64,000 nucleotides of DNA, taken from assembly GCA_026874595.1 (NCBI GenBank), contig CM049315.1, positions 73,978,401 to 74,042,400 on the forward strand, in the 5' to 3' direction. The position numbers were made by a program, and so were the translations under genes. Shown piece after piece: positions 25,020 through 36,632 of the stretch (position 1 is its first letter; each line of letters begins with the position of its first letter). The notes under the pieces were generated by a model. The model worked only from the letters and a program-made list of their open reading frames with translations. It searched no databases and was not told the origin of the DNA. This DNA is from Sipunculus nudus (taxonomy: Eukaryota; Annelida; Sipuncula; Golfingiida; Sipunculidae).

Positions 25020-25915
25020 AAAACTCTGTTTTGGCGGATACAATTATGCCCTTATATCATAGTCCGGTGCAAGGCAGCAGACAAAAGGACACTACAACAG
25101 GGATCAGTCAAGGTAAGACTGGCTCTGCTGAAATTTACTTTTTTTTCTTTGAGTAAGCCACAACAGTTTGTTCTGTTGTAAATATATAAATGATATTGAA
25201 CTTATGATGCATGGCAAAATACGGAGAAAATTTAAAATATATGTATACTATAACAATGCTTACACTTAGTGCCCACTGACACATATGCACAGGTTCCTGG
25301 GACGCTAGTCAGCATAATAATGCGCAACTGAAACTGTTTATCTTATGTAGAACATTAAAACATGGAGCGTATATTAATATTATAAAACGCATAAATAATA
25401 GTGTCGGGCATGCTAGGTAGAACATATTCTCGCTTTCTAGACCTTGCAGTGATAAATCATTGTAATATATGATAAATAGGCCTACCGACCGGGGCCAAGA
25501 GGATATCTTCTATATTCATTCATATCCGTGATTCAAGGAATATTTTTGGCTGAACAATCTTTTCATATGAGTGAAAGTATTAACTGACAGAGTCAAAACT
25601 TAAAAATAAAGTTCAAACATTTTGCAATATTTGTATAAACACTTTTCACAGTGTGCAAAAACAGTTTTGCTTGGTCCATTGCTTCTGGTCATGCACTTGA
25701 ACCGTCTAGTACTTGGGTCGTTGTCAGAATAAAATGTCACTGCCAGCAATAACAAACGTCTAGAGTGTGCATCTGAAATTCCTTCTCAACAGAGCACACA
25801 TCTCGGGGAAACATCCTCTCAAAGAACAGAGTACCAGGGAGTGAACGAACAAATTTGAACATCAGTGCTCACCATCAGTCTCTCCTATCCAGACCAGTAA
25901 GAAACAGAATATGTG
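25020..25915. other. No recognisable feature
   Basis: AT-rich unique sequence. No exon, RNA gene or terminal repeat is recognised. Confidence 0.5.
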
Positions 25916-25919
25916 AGAC

Positions 25920-25985
25920 CAGGGCTGTAGCCAAAGGGGGGAGGGGGGGGGGGGGGTAATACGACCATATAACCCCCCCCCCCCC
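25920..25985. repeat. G-run/C-run hairpin with a hAT-like terminus
   Basis: Starts CAGGGCTGTAGCCAAAGG, resembling the CAGnnGCGTAnC ends of hAT elements such as the one at 53772. A G-tract (25936-25956) follows, then a 16-base loop, then a C-tract (25973-25985), so the strand can form a very GC-rich hairpin or the G-strand a quadruplex. No matching second terminus was found, so an intact hAT is not claimed. Confidence 0.45.
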
Positions 25986-26841
25986 TATCCATACTCCCCA
26001 GCCTCCCGGAATTATACTTTATCTAACAGTACATTTTCTAAAACAAGGTATAAAAATGTCTGTCACTGATGTCAGCAGGTTTGGGATTTATTTCAAAATA
26101 AACATTGCACATGCTATGATTTATGTACTGTTCATTGATAACTCTACATTTTATTAGGTTTTACCTGCAAATACAATATTTTTTTGCTTGCCGGAAATCT
26201 TCGATTTCGGCAAGCATGTTCGTCAGTTGCGTATGTTTTGTTACTTTGTTTGTCACGACTCTCCAGGCCACACTTTTGCATCAATCAACTTGAAACTTAC
26301 AGGCTTGATTGACAAACCGATTTCTAGGTGCCCTATTGTTTTTGTTCAACATTGCTCCAAGGTCAAGGGTCAAGGTCACGACAGGTATGGTTAACGGTTT
26401 TTGCACTATAACTTCGCCATAAATAGGCTTATCCACTTCTGCAATAGCTCATTTTTTTCGTCATCACCTGGCCTTTCTTTTGACATGTAGCTTACTTAAA
26501 TTTGCCGTTACCATGGTTACATTTTTTGGGGAGAAATCATGGAATTTCATGATATTTTTCAAATTTGCAGCAATCGCCCTGATTCTGAGATATTTTATGT
26601 AACATAAGAATATCTCGAAATTGTTTTTTTTTCAGATTTTGGAAATGGCCGCCAGCTGGCGTTGCAGATGAAAAAACATGAAAATTTGTTTTGGTGCCAT
26701 ACCTCCACAGCTATTAAACATTGGGCCATTTCCATCACAGCACCTTAAACTAGAGTCCATGGGCTTATTTTTGCGCATAGGTGAAAAAGTGCGCTATTGC
26801 CAGATTTCTCTATTTTTTGGGTAAAACTTTTTTTGTTTGTT

Positions 26842-27110
26842 GCTTGCCGGAATCAAAGATTTCGGCAAGCATATTGGTCAGTTGCGTATGTCTGTTTGTC
26901 TGTCTGTCTGTCTGTTTGTTTGTTGCTTGCCGGAATCAAAGATTTCGGCAAGCATATTGGTCAGTTGCGTATGTCTGTTTGTTGCTTGCCGGAATCAAAG
27001 ATTTCGGCAAGCATATTGGTCAGTTGCGTATGTCTGTTTGTCTGTCTGTTTGTTGCTTGCCGGAATCAAAGATTTCGGCAAGCATATTGGTCAGTTGCGT
27101 ATGTCTGTTT
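26842..27110 (+). repeat. Four tandem copies of the element's 5' terminus
   Basis: The 29-base hairpin (arms GCTTGCCGGAATC and GATTTCGGCAAGC) plus ATATTGGTCAGTTGCGTATG and a TGTC/TGTT tract is repeated with starts at 26842, 26925, 26984 and 27055. The unit lengths of 83, 59 and 71 bp differ by multiples of 12 because only the TGTY tetranucleotide tract changes length. The hairpins themselves are identical. Confidence 0.9.
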
Positions 27111-27689
27111 GTCTGTTTGTCTGTCTGTTTGTTTGTTTGTCTGCACTCTCCTGGCCACAATTTTGCCACAATCACCTTGAAACTTTCAGAGATGATGGAG
27201 AATTGAATTTCTAGGTGCCCTATTGTTTTCGGTCAAAATAGGTCAAAGGTCAAGGTCAAGGTCATCAAAACTTCTTAAAACGGGTTTTTCTTCATATCTT
27301 TGTGACTAATAGTCGTATCTACTTCAACAATAGCTCATTTTAATCGTCATTCCAAGCCCTGTCATCTAGTGTGTAGCTGGCTCAAATTTGCCGTAACCAT
27401 GGTTACAAATTTTTGGGGAAAAGTCATGGTATTCGATAACTTGATAACTTTGTCAGTTTTAAAGCTAGAGTGATCTATTTTTTTGCATCACGTAGCATTC
27501 AACTAGTACTACAAGATTTTATTACAAGTCTTGCAGTATCTCGTAAAATATCTCGTGAATAGAGATATTTCGAGATTTCATTCATCTTGCGCCAAAGGCC
27601 ACATTATTGCAGGAATCATTTTGAAACTGACATATCATAAGTCCTACACTGGTATCTCGAAATGGATTTTTTATTTTTTGAATATTGCT

Positions 27690-28440
27690 GCTAGGGGGCG
27701 CTGCATACGACCCTCACACATATCATTACATTGGCCATATCTCTAAAACCCAAAGCCTCAATTACATAAACTATAGCTTATTTTTTCCCTCTGAGTCTTC
27801 TCCATAAACTGATAATGTCATCTGGTCTCAATCTTGTGTCACTTTGTCAGTGTGTCCGTCTGTTTGTCAGTTGTCCTCAAATTTGGCTGCTTGCTGATTC
27901 TTGCGTCTCGCATATAGCATTCTACAGGCCACAGTTTTTAAAGAAGCATTTGAAAACTGATGCATATATATTTTACCAAAATATCTTAAAATTTTTTTTT
28001 CATTTTCCGGATATGGCCGCTAGGTGGCGCTGCACCTAACCCTCACACACATATCATTATATTGACCATATCTCTAAAACCCAAAGCCTCAATTACAGAA
28101 ACTATGGCTTATTTTCTTTCCCTGAGTCTTCTCCATGACCTAGTAATGTCATCTGGTCTCAATCTTGTGTCACTTTGTCAGTGTGTCTGTTTGTCAGTTG
28201 TCCTAAAATCCGCCTACTTGCTGGTTCTTGCGTCTCATATATAGCATTCTACAGGCCACAGTTTTTTTTTCAGGAATCCTTTTAAAACTGGTACATCTTA
28301 TGTGTTACACTAATATCTCACAACAGATTTTTCATTTTCCGGATATAGCCACTAGGGGGCGCTGCACCTTCACCTCCCCAACATATCATGTTTTGGCCAT
28401 ATCTCCAAAATTATAAACCTTACCTACATAAACTATCGCT
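27690..28440 (+). repeat. ~330-bp internal subrepeats of unit A
   Basis: Anchored on the CTAGG(G/T)GGCG word at 27691, 28020 and 28352 (periods 329 and 332). Each subrepeat also contains GGCCATATCTC.AAAAC, AATTACA.AAACTATAGC/GGCTTATTTT, TGTCACTTTGTCAGTGTGTC and ATAGCATTCTACAGGCCACAG. Confidence 0.85.
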
Positions 28441-28697
28441 AATTTTGCTCTTCTTCACCTTCGGCGCCTTTGTCTGTAATCTGTTATCACAGATGTGTCA
28501 GTATGTCTGTCTGTTCGTCTTTTGTTGTCAGCTTTGTCCGCTTCCTCGTTGCTTTGTCTGATATGTCATTTTACAGGCCACAACTTCTCAGCAAACGCTG
28601 AGGGTCATTCAAATAATAGAAAATCCACAATATGTTCTGTCTGTCCGTCTGTCTGTCATTTCAACTTCCGGCAAGCGCTCGACCTCTGGTCGTCTAG

Positions 28698-29650
28698 TTT
28701 GTTTGTTTGTTTGTTTGTCACCACTCTCCTGGCCACAATTTTGCCACAATAACCTTGAAACTTACAGGGATGTTCGAAAACATAATTTCTAGGTGCCCTA
28801 TTGTTTTTGGTCAACATTGCTCCAAGGTCAAGGGTCAAGGTCACGACAGGTATGGTTAACGGTTTTTGCACTATAACTTCGCCATTAATAGGCTTATCCA
28901 CTTCTGCAACAGCTCATTTTTTTCGTCATCACCTGGCCTTTCTTTTGACATGTAGCCTTCTTAAATTTGCCGTTACCATGGTTACATTTTTTGGGGAGAA
29001 ATCATGGAATTTCATGATATTTTTCAAATTTGCAGCAATCGCCCTGATTCTGAGATATTTGATGTAACATAAGAATATCTCGAAATTGTTTTTTTCAGAT
29101 TTTGGAAATGGCCGCCAGGGGGCGTTGCAGATGAAAAAACATGAAAATTTTTTTTGGTGCTATACCTCCACAACTATTAAACATTGGGCCATTTCCATCA
29201 CAGCACCTTAAACTAGAGTCCATGGGCTTATTTTTGCGCATAGGTGAAAAGTGCGCTATTGCCAGATTTCTCTATTTTTGGGGTAAAACTTTTGAATTTG
29301 GAAAATATGCAGTTTTGAGCTTCTAACTCTGTCAGTTTTTATGCTAAGGAGGTCAATTCTTTTGCAACTTGAAGCCCTTGGTGAGTTCTTGGTGATCCAA
29401 TAAAAAATCTCGCCAAATCTCGCACCGTTTCTCGCCGAATGAGATTTTCGCGGTTTCAATGAAAGGTGCCCTAGGGGCCACAGAATTGCAGGAATCGTTT
29501 TGAAACTGATACCTGTTATATCACACATTAATATCTCGAAGGCAGTTTTTCACCTTTGGGAAAATGACCGCTAGGGAGCGCTCCACTGCAACCCCATACC
29601 TAGTATAATTGTTTAGCCATATCTCCAAAACTAAACAATTAAGATACATA
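28698..29650 (+). mobile_element. Helentron/HINE-like repeat, unit B left part
   Basis: Follows unit A directly after its CTAG end, without the 5' hairpin, beginning TTTGTTTGTCACCACTCTCC. It contains AAGGTCAAGGGTCAAGGTCA (28823-28842), GTTACCATGGTTAC (28972-28985) and CTAGGGGGCG-like words at about 29114 and 29571. Homology to the other units stops at about 29650. Confidence 0.6.
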
Positions 29651-31421
29651 AGCTGTACACCATATGAATGGGCATTTCATGGCCTTTCTGCCCATGGCCT
29701 CTTTTGTTTAATTATGCACGGTCCCCACACGTTTTAGCAACTTTGTAAAAAATGGAAACCCGCATGCACGCATACATATGCCATCACGCATGCATGCACG
29801 CGTTTTAGTATGAAAGACAGACACGCTTTCCCATGACTGCAAAAATTATAGCCTTAGCCGTATAAAATATGTAACTACAGACACTCTTTGCATGACATGC
29901 AAATAAAGCACACACTGTGTCCCTTTCATAAGTAACATGCATTCAGTCCGGACCTGCTTTTTTTCAGTCCGCGCCTGTGAATTAGGCCCACACGGTTGCT
30001 ATGGTGGTTGTCACGGAGGCTTTCGGGCTCTGTAACCTGCACGCGGGCCCGTTTGACATTTCTGTTAAGAGGAGGAGAAACGCAGGGATTGGACAACGCT
30101 TGATTTGACGCATCCATATATGAGTCCATATGGACATTTTATATGCCAGTTTCAGAAAGTCATAAGACACAGCCTATATGTTCCTGTACCCCCTCTTTTG
30201 TTAAACATTGGTAAACAGAGTAAAAAATGTTACATTTACCCTACATATGCGCGTCACTCTTCACAGCAGCTCCTAATGAGTTTAAACAAAATGTAACAAT
30301 CTTGGCCCTGTCGAAGCGCGTGTCCCAGTCAATGTATTGAAGTGGTCATGTGCATGCGAAGATATGTTTTCTCCTGTGATTACCTATATACATGTACTTG
30401 GCATATATCTCTGGTGAAAAGGTTAGTAACTGTTTAATGACGAGGATACGAATTTAATTGAATAGTTCTTTTTATATTGTACCCATGTTGAAAATGAACC
30501 AATGGACATTCACACGATTCAAAGATGCAAGATCGCTGTTATGGATGTTAGTTACAGATTTGTTGTACTGACAAAGCGCGAACTCGACTCAAATTTTGGT
30601 GATCGACATATATATTCTCATTATTCAAATGAAAAAGAATACCGAAAAACATCAAGAATCTACCGAAATACAATGTAAGGTAGGCCTACATTCTTGAATA
30701 ATTAAGCTGTTCATTAAAGTAAAAGGGAAGATGCATCTTTTGGTAATTATTAAAACAAATAAAAAAATTCACTTGGAATCACACATGCATGAGATAGTAC
30801 ATGGGACTTGTATATTCTATGGTTAATGTGTGACTTAATGACCACCATGAATAAGTAATAATAAGAATACGATCATTACACTGTTTATTTCAACAATACA
30901 CAAGATAAATAATATTCATTGACAATATATAATAATATACGAAGTGTTAACTTTCAAAAGTTATAGTTAAAGTAAAATTAATGCTTACTTTATTACAGAT
31001 TAAAGATATTATTTTCATGTAAATAATATCTGGATGTATCGCATGCAGTGTCTTTTTTTTACCAAAAACAAATACAACATTTATCTCACAAATTCACCAT
31101 AAGATTTTATTGACAGTTCTCATTGTCATATATACAATATACTTAAATTATTACATACGGAACATGAAAGTTAAAAGGAAGATTTAAAAAAAGTATTGCC
31201 ATAGGCCTATGAAACTTGAACTTGGAGAGCGGCACATTTTATTTTACCCTCCAAGAGAAGCCAAGAAAGGATTACTGGCAGAACAGTGGGATTTGGGCCG
31301 CTCATACAGGTCTTACCCACCAGTATATAGTATATGTCTTATACATGTACATAAATGACCTGTGTGGCGGTTTTGACCCCACCATACTTGGGTTTTGTTA
31401 CTTAAATGATATTATTTTGTC

Positions 31422-31469
<48 letters not shown>

Positions 31470-31480
31470 AACATCTATAA

Positions 31481-31528
<48 letters not shown>

Positions 31529-31543
31529 ATATATATATATATA

Positions 31544-31580
<37 letters not shown>

Positions 31581-31860
31581 ACTGGTCAAACCACATCTTT
31601 TAACAAAATAAAAAAGATTTAGGACTCCCATAGATAATATCCGTATCATACATGCATTTAATTTTTTTTTCTTCTTGTGTATAAACAGGGTGGTTCCTAT
31701 TTAAAATATCAATATACATACAGACAATCTTTAAAAATGATTTCAATTTCTGTTACACGCCTGTTTTATTCAATAATTCACTCAGTATATTCAATTTAAG
31801 TTAACATACTTGATATATATAATTAACCATTTTGTGATGTTCACACGTCATCTGTGATTT
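29651..31860. other. Non-homologous block interrupting unit B; (TA)n tracts, no gene
   Basis: About 2.2 kb that does not resemble the flanking repeat units. It contains CGCATGCA-rich DNA at 29755-29805, AT-rich sequence, and interrupted (TA)n tracts at 31429-31577. It may be an insertion, or the remains of ordinary DNA between two array segments. No terminal inverted repeats were found at its edges. Open frames here are short or TA-derived. Confidence 0.5.
31429..31577. repeat. (TA)n microsatellite cluster
   Basis: Three long TA tracts separated by AAACAT-type interruptions. Ile/Tyr-rich open frames on both strands are artefacts of it. Confidence 0.95.
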
Positions 31861-32717
31861 AATTGCCCATATTTACAGGAATTCTGTAAAATAAATGTCC
31901 CTCGGTGCCATGGTTTTGGCCATGATCTGTGAAAGGTCAAGGTCACAAAAACCCCCAAAATAGTTTTTTTCCTTCATATCATTGTTAATTTAAGTCGTAT
32001 CTACTTCAACCCTAGCTCATTTTCATTGTCATTCCCAGGCCTTTCTTTTGGTGTGTAGATGCCTCAAATTTGCTGTAACCTTAATTACGCATTTTGGGGG
32101 GAAATTCATGATGGGGTCTTATTTTTCTAACTTTGGGAGTTTTAAAGCTAGAAAGGTCTAGTTTTTTTGCATCAGGTAACATACAAGAAGTGTTATTTGA
32201 TTATATTACAAGTCATCATGTCAAACGAGATATTTCGAGATATCGCTTAGTAATAGCATGAGTCCACAAGTAAGCAGGAATCATTTTGAAACTGATATAT
32301 CTTATATCTTACAGTATTATCCCAAAGCAGTTTTTCATTTTCCGGATATGGCGGCTAGGGGGCGCTTGATGCGAACCTCCCCAACATATCATGTTTTAGT
32401 CATATCTCAGAAATAATAAGCCTCAATTACATAAACTATAGCTTATTTTCTTCGTCTGAGTATTCTCCATAACCAGGTAAAGTCCTCTGGTGTCAATCTT
32501 GTGTCACTTTGTCAGTATGTCTGTCTGTTTGTCAGTTAATGTAAGCTGTCTCTGCTTTCATGTTTTTATTTGAGATATATGTCGTTCAACAGGCCACAGA
32601 ATCCGAGAAATCACTCTAAAAGTAACTAAAAAATATAGAAAACCGACAGTTTGATCTTTCTGTCCGTCTGTCTATCATTTTAAAATTCCGGCAAGCGTTC
32701 GACCTATGGTCGTCTAG
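31861..32717 (+). mobile_element. Helentron/HINE-like repeat, unit B right part
   Basis: Homology to the repeat resumes with the ATAGGTCA/AAAGGTCAAGGTCAC region (31934-31945) and continues through CTAGGGGGCG at 32354. It ends with TTCCGGCAAGC (32686-32695), the hairpin CGACC..GGTCG (32700-32712) and CTAG (32714-32717). Confidence 0.6.
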
Positions 32718-34631
32718 TTTGTTTGTCACCACTCTCCTGGCCACAATTTTGCCACAATAACCTTGAAACTTACAGGGATGTTGGAAAACATAATTTCTAG
32801 GTGCCCTATTGTTTTTTGTTAAAATAGGTCAAAGGTCAAGGTCAAGGTCGTCAAAACTTCTCAAAACGTTTTTTTCTTCATATCTTTGTGACTATTAGTC
32901 GTATCTACTTCAACAATAGCTCATTTTAATCGTCATTCCAAGGCCTGTCATCTGGTGTGTAGCTGACTCAAATTTGCCGTAACCATGGTTACAATTTTTT
33001 GGGGAAATGTCATGATATTCGAAAATAAGGGATCTTATTTTTCTAACTTTGTCAGTTTTAAAGCTAGAGTGATCTAGTTTTTTGCATCAGGTAGCATTCA
33101 ACTACTACTACAAGATTTTATAAAAAGTCTTGGAGTATCTCGTAAAATTTCTCGTGAATAGAGATATTTCGAGATTTCATTCATCTTGCGCCAAAGGCCA
33201 CATTATTGCAGGAATCTTTTTGAATCTGACATATCATAAGTCCTACACTAGTATCTCGAAAATGTTTTTTCATTTTTTTAATATGGCTGCTAGGGGGCGC
33301 TGCACACGACCCTCACACAGATAACATTACATTGGCCATATCTCTAAAACCCAAAGCCTCAATTACATAAACTATAGCTTATTTTTTCCCTCTGAGTCTT
33401 CTCCATAAACTGATAATGTCATCTGGTCTCAATGTTGTGTCACTGTGTCATTGTGTCCGTCTGTTTGTCAGTTTTCCTCAAATTCGCCTGCTTGCTTTTG
33501 CGTCTCACATATAGCATTCTACAGGCCACAGTTTTGAAAGAATCCTTTTGAAACTATTACATCTTAAGTCTTACACTAATATCTCAAAACCAATTTTTCA
33601 TTTTCCGGATATGGCCGCTAGGGGGCGCTGAACTCGAACCTGTCCCAACATATCATGCTTTGGCAATATCTCCAAAACTATAAACCTCAGTTACATAAAC
33701 TGTAGCTTTTTTCTTCCTTTAAGTCTTCTTCATAACCTGGAGTAGTCATCTGGACTCAATCTTGAGTCACTTTGTCAGTGTGTCCGTCTGTTTGTCAGTT
33801 GTCCTAAAATTCGCCTGCTTGCTGGTTCTTGCGTCTCACATATAGCATTCTATAGGCCACAGTTTTGATGAAATCCTTTTGATACTATTACACCTTATGT
33901 CTTACACTAATATCTAGAAAATAAATTTTTCATTTTCCGGATATGGCCACAAGTGGGCGCTGCACACGACCCTCACACACATACCAATGTATTGGCCATA
34001 TCTGTACACCCAAAGCCTCAGTTACATAAACTAAAGCTTATTTTCTTCCTTTGAGTCTTCTGCATAACCTGATTAAGGCATCTGGTTTCAATCTTCTGTC
34101 ACTTTGTCAGTGTGTCCATCTGTTTGTACGTTATCCTCAAAGTCGCCTGCTTGTTGGTTCTTACGCCTTACATATAGCATTCTACAGGCCACAGCTTTGA
34201 CGGAATCCTTTTGAAACTGGGACATCTTATGTCATACACTAATAATACAAAACGCATTTGTCATCTTCGGAATATGTCCGCTAGAGGGCGCTACAGTCGA
34301 ACCTCTCAAGTATATAATTAATTCGCCATACCTCCAAAACTATAAATCTAAATTACATAAATTATAACTCATTTTCTTCCTTTGAATCTTCTCCATAACT
34401 AGGTAAAGTCATCTGGTGTCAATCTTGTCTCACAAAGTCAGTATGTCTGTCTGTTCGTCTTTTGTTGTCAGCTTCCCTGTTCTTTTGTCTCATATGTCAT
34501 TCTACAGGCCACATATTCTCAGCAATGTCCCTGAGAGTCATTCCATTAATAGAAAACCGACAATATGTTCTGTCTGTCCGTCTGTGTTTCACTTCTGATT
34601 TCCGGCAAGCGTTCGACCTATGGTCGTCTAG
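32718..34631 (+). mobile_element. Helentron/HINE-like repeat, unit C
   Basis: A 1.9-kb unit starting straight after the preceding CTAG with TTTGTTTGTCACCACTCTCC. It ends with TTTCCGGCAAGC, the hairpin CGACC..GGTCG (34614-34626) and CTAG. It contains the half-site cluster at 32826-32849, GTAACCATGGTTAC at 32979-32992, and four ~330-bp subrepeats anchored at 33290, 33618, 33950 and 34271. Confidence 0.65.
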
Positions 34632-36626
34632 TTTGTTTGTCACGACTCTCCAGGCCACACTTTTGCATCAATCAACTTGAAACTTACTGGCTTGATTGAC
34701 AAACCGATTTCTAGGTGCCCTATTGTTTTTGGTCAACATTGCTCCAAGGTCAAGGGTCAAGGTCACGACAGGTATGGTTAACGGTTTTTGCACTATAACT
34801 TCGCCATAAATAGGCTTATCCACTTCTGCAATAGCTCATTTTTTTCGTCATCACCTGGCCTTTCTTTTGACATGTAGCTTACTTAAATTTGCCGTTACCA
34901 TGGTTACATTTTTTGGGCAAAAATCATGGAAATTGGAAATAACACGACCATTTTTTGTAACTTTGTCAATTTTTAAGCTACAGACGTCTGGTTTTGGTCA
35001 TTATGTACCTTATAGGCAGCTTGACATGATAAAACTAAAAGTCTCGCCAAATCTCGCACCATTTCTCGTCAAACGAGAGTCTTCGAGATTTCATTAAATA
35101 TGACCTACAGGTTGCATTTTTTTAACAATGGCTTTGAAATTGATATATTTTGTGTTATTTATAAATATCTCGAAATCAGTTTTTCATTTTTTGGAAATAG
35201 CTACCAGGGGGCGTGGTACCTGAAACACTGTAACATATCATTTTTCTGCAATATCTAAAATAATTTTAAACATGGCACAATTTTTATCGTTGTATCTTAA
35301 ACTAGGAACATTGGCTTATTCCTCCGCACATGTAGCTTTGTGCTGCCGTTACCATGGTTACCAAATTTGTGGGTTAAACTTGACGATCTGAAAATATGCA
35401 GTTTTTGGCTTCTATCTCGGTTGATATTTATGTTTCAAGGGTCTAGTTTTTTGCATAAGGCTGCTTCCCCTTGGTTCTAGGTCATTCAATTGCAAGTCTC
35501 GTCAAATTTCGCTCGGTTTATCGTCAAACGTAAAAAAACGAGATTTCACGGAAATGCTTATAACTCGGCCACTTTTACAGCTACACAGGTCTAGTTTTCG
35601 GCATTTCATAACATATGACCAGCTTCACACGCCAGAAAAGAAATCAGGCCAAATCTCGCACCATATCTCATCAAGCGAGAAAAAAACGAGATATCATGGA
35701 AATGCTTATAACTAGGCGACTTTTACAGCTACTCAGGTCTAGTTTTTGGCATTTGGTAACATTTGGCCAACTTGACATAGTAAAACTGCGATACTTGGCG
35801 AAATCTCGCACTATATCTGGTCAAATGTGGAAAAACGAGATTTCACAGAAATGCATATAAGTCGGCGACTTTCACGGCTAGACAGGTCTAGTTTTTGGCA
35901 TTCATTAACATTTGGACGGCTTGACATGACAAACCTGCAGGACTGGCCAAATCCTGCACCATATCTCGTCAAACGAGAAAACACGAGAGTACACGGAAAT
36001 GCTTATAACTCGGCGACTTTTACAGCTAGACGGATCTAGTTTTCGCCATTTCGTAACGTTTGGCCGTCTTGACATAATAATACTGCTCGTCTTGCCAAAC
36101 CTCGTACTATATCTCGTCAAGCGAGAAAAAACATGATTTTACGTAAATGCTGATAACACGGCGACTTTTGCAGCTAGACAGGTCTAGTTTCCAGCATTTT
36201 GTAATATTTGACAAACCTGACATGACAAAACTGGAAATCTCGCCAAAGCTCGCACCATTTCCCGTCAAACGAGAAAACACGAGATTTCATGCAAATGCTT
36301 ATAACTCAGCGGCTTTTATAGCTAGACAGGTCTAGTTTTCGGCATTTCATATCATTTGGCCAGCTTGACATGACAAACCTGAAAACGTCTCACTGCTTCT
36401 TGTCAAACGAGATTAACGGGATTTCATGAAAAAATTTTGAACTTGGTTCCTTTTACACTAGAAAGATATGCAGCTGTTAAAGGTCAGCATGCATAAATAA
36501 ACATATCATCCGTTTCTGCTGCCCCCACAATGTTGCTCATTCATATGACTGTTTCTACATGCACTCTCTGTCTATCTTTCTCTATCATTTCCATTTCCGG
36601 CAAGCGCGTGACCTCTGGTCATCTTG
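34632..36626 (+). mobile_element. Helentron/HINE-like repeat, unit D
   Basis: A 2.0-kb unit with a 5' part like units A and B (half-sites 34746-34765, GTTACCATGGTTAC 34894-34907, a second copy at 35348-35361). Its internal array is a different ~148-bp repeat (separate entry). It ends ATTTCCGGCAAGC, hairpin TGACC..GGTCA (36609-36621), TCTTG; six bases later the 5' hairpin of unit E begins. That is a clean head-to-tail junction. Confidence 0.65.
35480..36445 (+). repeat. ~148-bp tandem repeat inside unit D
   Basis: The GAAATGCTTATAACTCGG-type word begins at 35561, 35699, 35848, 35996, 36143, 36291 and 36428, giving periods of 138, 149, 148, 147, 148 and 137. Each unit also has TTTTACAGCTAGACAGGTCT, GGCATTTCGTAACATTTGGC, TTGACATGACAAAACT and a TCTCGTCAAACGAGA palindrome-like word. 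Confidence 0.85.
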
Positions 36627-36632
36627 TTTGTT

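Larger units (their letters stand above)
26186..28697 (+). mobile_element. Helentron/HINE-like repeat, unit A (with 5'-end hairpin)
   Basis: Starts at a hairpin with arms GCTTGCCGGAAAT (26186-26198) and ATTTCGGCAAGC (26204-26215). It ends with the inverted partner TTCCGGCAAGC (28666-28676), a short hairpin (CGACC..GGTCG, 28680-28692) and TCTAG. Subterminal inverted repeats, a 3' hairpin followed by CTAG before T, and internal microsatellite and tandem repeats are the hallmarks of non-autonomous Helentrons (HINEs, including mollusc 'pearl' elements). Assignment rests on architecture, not on a database match. Inside are a (TGTC)n tract, AGGTCA half-sites, GTTACCATGGTTAC and ~330-bp subrepeats. 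The many Val-Cys-Leu-Ser open frames are translated TGTC repeats. Confidence 0.6.

Noticed and set aside
26781-27214. Overlapping 125-141 codon plus-strand open frames rich in Val, Cys, Leu and Ser
   Set aside because: They are three-frame translations of TGTC/TGTT tracts and duplicated hairpins; all three frames are open because the repeat lacks stops.
31425-31649. Ile/Tyr-rich minus frame
   Set aside because: (TA)n microsatellite translation.
32718-36626. Unit lengths of ~1.9-2.0 kb read as a simple satellite
   Set aside because: Units differ in internal arrays and have element-like ends, so a chain of related mobile units fits better than one satellite monomer.
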